From NCBI GenBank assembly GCA_964506645.1, contig CAZDML010000080.1, positions 1 to 9,545 of the forward strand: a DNA stretch of 9,545 bases, read 5' to 3'. The position numbers and the translations under genes were made by a program. Positions 7,690 to 9,545 of this stretch are shown here, in pieces (position 1 is the first letter of the stretch; each line of letters begins with the position of its first letter). The notes below the pieces were generated by a model that worked only from the letters and a program-made list of their open reading frames with translations, searched no databases and had not been told where the DNA came from. This DNA comes from CAZDML01 sp964506645 (GTDB taxonomy: Bacteria > Elusimicrobiota > Elusimicrobia > 2-01-FULL-59-12).

Positions 7690-8045
7690 ACTGGTTTCCT
7701 TATTAGAAAGGGAAGCTGAACCATCGACAACACAAAAAATGTTCCGACCAATGCTAAGAGCGGCCATGTAACGGACGGGGCCCAGTGCATCAACACCGCT
7801 GCGGCAAGGCCTACCATCACCAACCGCACGAACATCCCGCCTGCAAACACCGTGTAAAAGACCTTATTCGACTTACTGAGAGCGATATACAACGACCAAA
7901 ATCCAGCAAGCCCTTCCAGACTTGCCACCAGGATCATGCCCTGCACCCATATTCGTATAGGAATTGGAACGAGAGAGGCCGCCGCGACTAGAACCAAACT
8001 AACTGCAGTTAAAGCACTAAGTCCCTTTAGAAGGAGGGGGCTCAT
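7677..8045 (-). CDS. atpI: ATP synthase subunit I (AtpI-type assembly protein)
   Basis: This 122-residue protein has four hydrophobic segments (about 3-24, 32-54, 60-82, 88-110) with a short basic C-terminus (RKPVWIS). The size, topology and place at the head of the operon before atpB fit the AtpI family, which is linked to c-ring assembly and Mg2+ supply and is not part of the finished enzyme. The sequence is too variable for firm motif evidence, so context carries much of the call. I chose ATG at 8045, with AGGAA about 10 nt upstream. A longer reading from 8159 would add a hydrophilic stretch fully inside atpZ. It overlaps atpZ by 29 nt and atpB by 13 nt. Confidence 0.82.
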   Translation of the reverse strand: MSPLLLKGLSALTAVSLVLVAAASLVPIPIRIWVQGMILVASLEGLAGFWSLYIALSKSNKVFYTVFAGGMFVRLVMVGLAAAVLMHWAPSVTWPLLALVGTFFVLSMVQLPFLIRKPVWIS

Positions 8046-8238
8046 CGCTGAGAAATTCCTGTAAAAAATTATAGAGGCCGACACCAATGCCGACGGTCGC
8101 TCCGATGAGCGTTCCCCAGGGCTTACAATCCCACTTTTTATCCGCCCAAATTCCAACAAAGACGCACACCAGAATGGTCACCGCAAGCGTTGTGCCCGCG
8201 TAGAGGTGCTGCCAGACATTCGATTGGGTATTGCGCAT
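8017..8238 (-). CDS. atpZ: AtpZ/AtpI-family small membrane protein
   Basis: The 73-residue protein has two membrane helices: about 12-32 (LYAGTTLAVTILVCVFVGIWA) and 42-60 (GTLIGATVGIGVGLYNFLQ). They are joined by a short loop with the conserved D33 and a PWG turn (41-43), the pattern of the AtpZ family. This family sits at the front of many atp operons and has been linked to Mg2+/Ca2+ transport and assembly. Two starts are possible: GTG at 8250 or ATG at 8238. Neither has a visible Shine-Dalgarno site. The predicted transcription start lies at about 8248-8250, so the ATG would have a leader of only ~10 nt, or the GTG could be read as leaderless. I list the ATG. Confidence 0.8.
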   Translation of the reverse strand: MRNTQSNVWQHLYAGTTLAVTILVCVFVGIWADKKWDCKPWGTLIGATVGIGVGLYNFLQEFLSDEPPPSKGT

Positions 8239-8254
8239 TTTCGGAGGCACGGCG

Positions 8255-8284
8255 ATGATATCAAAGGCGAACCAGCCCGGTCAA
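8255..8284 (-). promoter_or_regulatory. Predicted promoter of the atp operon
   Basis: On the minus strand TTGACC (8284-8279) and TATCAT (8260-8255) each match the sigma70 consensus at five of six positions with an 18-nt spacer. The start site would be about 8248-8250, right at the first codons of atpZ. No stronger candidate is visible in the 131-nt gap to the divergent gene. The call is by eye only. Confidence 0.55.
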
Positions 8285-8288
8285 CGGT

Positions 8289-8343
8289 TCCCCACCCCCC
8301 CTTTTGAGACGGTAAACCTGGCCTCCCCACCCCCCTCTTTTTG
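8289..8343. repeat. Pair of G/C-tract direct repeats upstream of the atp promoter
   Basis: CCCCACCCCCC followed by a C/T tail and TTTTG appears at 8290-8306 and again at 8325-8343 with a T inserted, the copies starting 35 bp apart. On the minus strand they read as GGGGGG-T-GGGG tracts just upstream of the predicted -35. They could be tandem protein sites or form G-quadruplex structure in the coding strand of the atp operon. The upstream copy also lies close to the start of the divergent Sel1 gene. Confidence 0.6.
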
Positions 8344-8381
8344 TAACACTCCCGTAATACTGAAGAGGTACATATAAGTGT

Positions 8382-9323
8382 ATGGGTCTCTTGAACTCTT
8401 TGAAGCATTGGATGGGTACCGACAGCGCTCCCGCAGCAGAGAAGTCTTCTGCCGCGAAAGCGCCGGCTCCCTTTGTGCTCAAATCCTCGACCTCGATGGC
8501 CCCTCATTTAAGCGCCTCTCGGTCAACCCCTGGTATTCATACCTCAACCCTAAGCAAAATGATGCTCCAGGTCGAGCAGTGTGAAGAAATGGCACGCACA
8601 GGAAACACTAGCGCGCAAAAAGAGCTGCCGGAGCTCTACCACGCCATGGGCATGAAATACTACCTGGGAACCGGGGTCACCAAAAACCAGACGGACGCCT
8701 TTGAGTGGTTTTTACGCGCAGCGCATTTTTCTCACCTGCCGTCTGTCTTTCGCTTGTCGGTGATGATGAAAACGTTGCCCACCGCGCAGCACGCTCTCCT
8801 CAAGGTTCGATACTGGCTGATGAAGGCGGTGGATGCGAAGAACGAAGACGCTCTAGAATTTCTGGGGCATCTCTATGAGTTTGGCGGGAAGGATTTTCCG
8901 CCCAATCCCGAGCTGGCACAGGAATGGTACGCACGGTATAACGCGCTGACGATGCCGCGCTGCACCTACGCGAAACGCGCCTTCATGAATGCCAAGCTTT
9001 ATGAACAAACGCAGGAAGTGATCCGTATGAGTGGAATTCCCTCCATTCACAGTATTCTACAGGCCGTAAACTGGTACCGATACTCCGCGGAACAGGGATA
9101 CAGCAAGGCGATGGGTCGGTTGGGGCTGGCGTATGAAGAAGGCGAACTGGGTTTTGAAAAAAATGAAACCGAGGCGAAAGCCTGGTACGACCGATACAAT
9201 CAATCTCTGCCGAAATATGAAAACGACCCGACGGTGAAAATTTTAGGCGAACTTGGGCTGTCCCGGGGCACACAAGTCCACAAGCGTGGCCCATTCTCCG
9301 GGCGTAACTGGCTGAACGGATAA
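8382..9323 (+). CDS. Sel1-repeat protein of unknown function
   Basis: The 313-residue protein carries three recognisable Sel1-like (TPR-related) repeat regions: about 85-120 (YHAMGMKYYLGTGVTKNQTDAFEWFLRAA pattern), 142-187 (WLMKAVDAKNEDALEFLGHLYEFG then NPELAQEWYARY), and 228-273 (AVNWYRYSAEQGYSKAMGRLGLAYEEG then NETEAKAWYDRY). Such repeats bind proteins. Residues 1-11 (MGLLNSLKHWM) could form an amphipathic helix; residues 12-60 are a Ser/Ala/Pro-rich linker. There is no signal peptide, so it is probably cytoplasmic or membrane-tethered. ATG at 8382 is the first start after an in-frame stop at 8361; GAAGAGG lies 13 nt upstream, a rather long spacing. It is divergent from the atp operon and its last 27 codons overlap the EVE gene. 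Partner and role are unknown. Confidence 0.88.
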   Translation: MGLLNSLKHWMGTDSAPAAEKSSAAKAPAPFVLKSSTSMAPHLSASRSTPGIHTSTLSKMMLQVEQCEEMARTGNTSAQKELPELYHAMGMKYYLGTGVTKNQTDAFEWFLRAAHFSHLPSVFRLSVMMKTLPTAQHALLKVRYWLMKAVDAKNEDALEFLGHLYEFGGKDFPPNPELAQEWYARYNALTMPRCTYAKRAFMNAKLYEQTQEVIRMSGIPSIHSILQAVNWYRYSAEQGYSKAMGRLGLAYEEGELGFEKNETEAKAWYDRYNQSLPKYENDPTVKILGELGLSRGTQVHKRGPFSGRNWLNG

Positions 9324-9545
9324 ACGCCCCCGGTGCAAAAGCACCATTTTCGATAGAGCTCCTACCCTTTTTACCTCTTCCAACGACAGCGGCTTCGGAA
9401 ATATCGTCACGTACTTCACGTCCACTTGCGACCATCGTGGATTGTCCTTCGGCGACCCCGGATCATACTGGTCGCTCTTCGGGTCAAACTGGCTCGGGTC
9501 AGGGTAGGCCTCTCGAACAATTTCCATAATGCCCACAATGGCTGA
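9243..9545 (-). CDS. EVE-domain protein, C-terminal part (N-terminus beyond the right edge)
   Basis: About 100 residues are visible, with the reading frame open to the window edge (it begins SAIVGIMEIVREAYPDPSQF). The order GIMEIVREAYPD, then DPGSPKDNPRWSQVDVKYV, then FPKPLSLEEVKR, then MVLLHRGRLSVQPVTPGEW is the signature of the C-terminal half of EVE-domain proteins. This PUA-like fold is known to bind modified cytosine in DNA or modified bases in RNA, and stand-alone bacterial members are about 140-160 residues. The missing N-terminal part should hold much of the base-binding pocket, so binding residues cannot be judged. The family match ends near residue LVDL. The last 81 nt overlap the 3' end of the Sel1 gene in a tail-to-tail arrangement. 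Confidence 0.9.
   Translation of the reverse strand, partial: SAIVGIMEIVREAYPDPSQFDPKSDQYDPGSPKDNPRWSQVDVKYVTIFPKPLSLEEVKRVGALSKMVLLHRGRLSVQPVTPGEWATLVDLCAPGQPKFA
9332..9350 (+). terminator. Possible weak terminator after the Sel1 gene
   Basis: GGTGC-AAAA-GCACC (9332-9345) followed by ATTTT lies 9 nt after the Sel1 stop. The stem is only 5 bp and the T tract only 4, and the bases also code for the EVE protein on the other strand. It may be a weak terminator or chance. Confidence 0.3.

Noticed and set aside
7690..7767. Upstream extension of atpB to the ATG at 7767
   Set aside because: The extra 26 residues lie inside atpI and do not resemble subunit a. The ATG at 7689 has a good ribosome site and the usual N-terminus.
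8046..8159. Upstream extension of atpI to 8159
   Set aside because: The added 38 residues lie inside atpZ and are hydrophilic, unlike AtpI N-termini. The ATG at 8045 begins right before the first membrane helix.
8178..8507. Open frames on the minus strand across the atpZ upstream region
   Set aside because: They overlap the divergent Sel1 gene and the promoter, and owe their length to the GC-rich repeats, which read as Gly/Arg-rich runs.

Overview
The window is a compact, almost fully coding piece of a bacterial chromosome. It holds a complete F1Fo ATP synthase operon on the minus strand (about 8250 down to 696), followed at once by the 5' end of a 16S rRNA gene on the same strand (392 down to 1, running off the left edge). 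On the right side a Sel1-repeat protein gene reads on the plus strand and converges with the 3' part of an EVE-domain gene that enters from the right edge. The 16S segment and the protein sequences show a Gram-negative-type bacterium. The 16S looks more like deltaproteobacterial or Nitrospirota-type lineages than Enterobacteria or Firmicutes, but I cannot place it reliably by eye. A single contiguous I-B-E-F-H-A-G-D-C operon with only one b-subunit gene is the layout familiar from Gammaproteobacteria and Firmicutes, not the split layout of many Deltaproteobacteria.

Layout from the operon's 5' end: a divergent control region (8251-8381) with a good sigma70-type promoter and a pair of G-rich direct repeats; atpZ, atpI, atpB (Fo assembly factors and subunit a); atpE (c ring), with a strong ribosome site before it and a perfect 13-bp hairpin after it; atpF, atpH (peripheral stalk); a dispersed-repeat-like double hairpin; atpA, atpG; a PilZ-domain gene; atpD, atpC. 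Several junctions overlap (atpI/atpB by 13 nt, atpA/atpG and atpD/atpC as TAATG, atpG/pilZ as GTGA), which points to translational coupling.

The most unusual feature is the PilZ gene between atpG and atpD. It keeps the residues expected to bind cyclic di-GMP (RxxxR and DxSxxG) and is coupled to atpG by a 4-nt overlap. Its place among the genes for the rotor and catalytic subunits suggests, as inference only, a c-di-GMP-responsive regulator or assembly partner of the F1 motor.

The atpC/16S junction is also dense. A typical rRNA promoter (AT-rich UP-like region, TTGACA, 17-bp spacer, TAATAT) starts inside the end of atpC. Its predicted start site falls in the hairpin of the atp operon's intrinsic terminator, and a match to the rRNA antitermination boxA follows right after the terminator's U tract.
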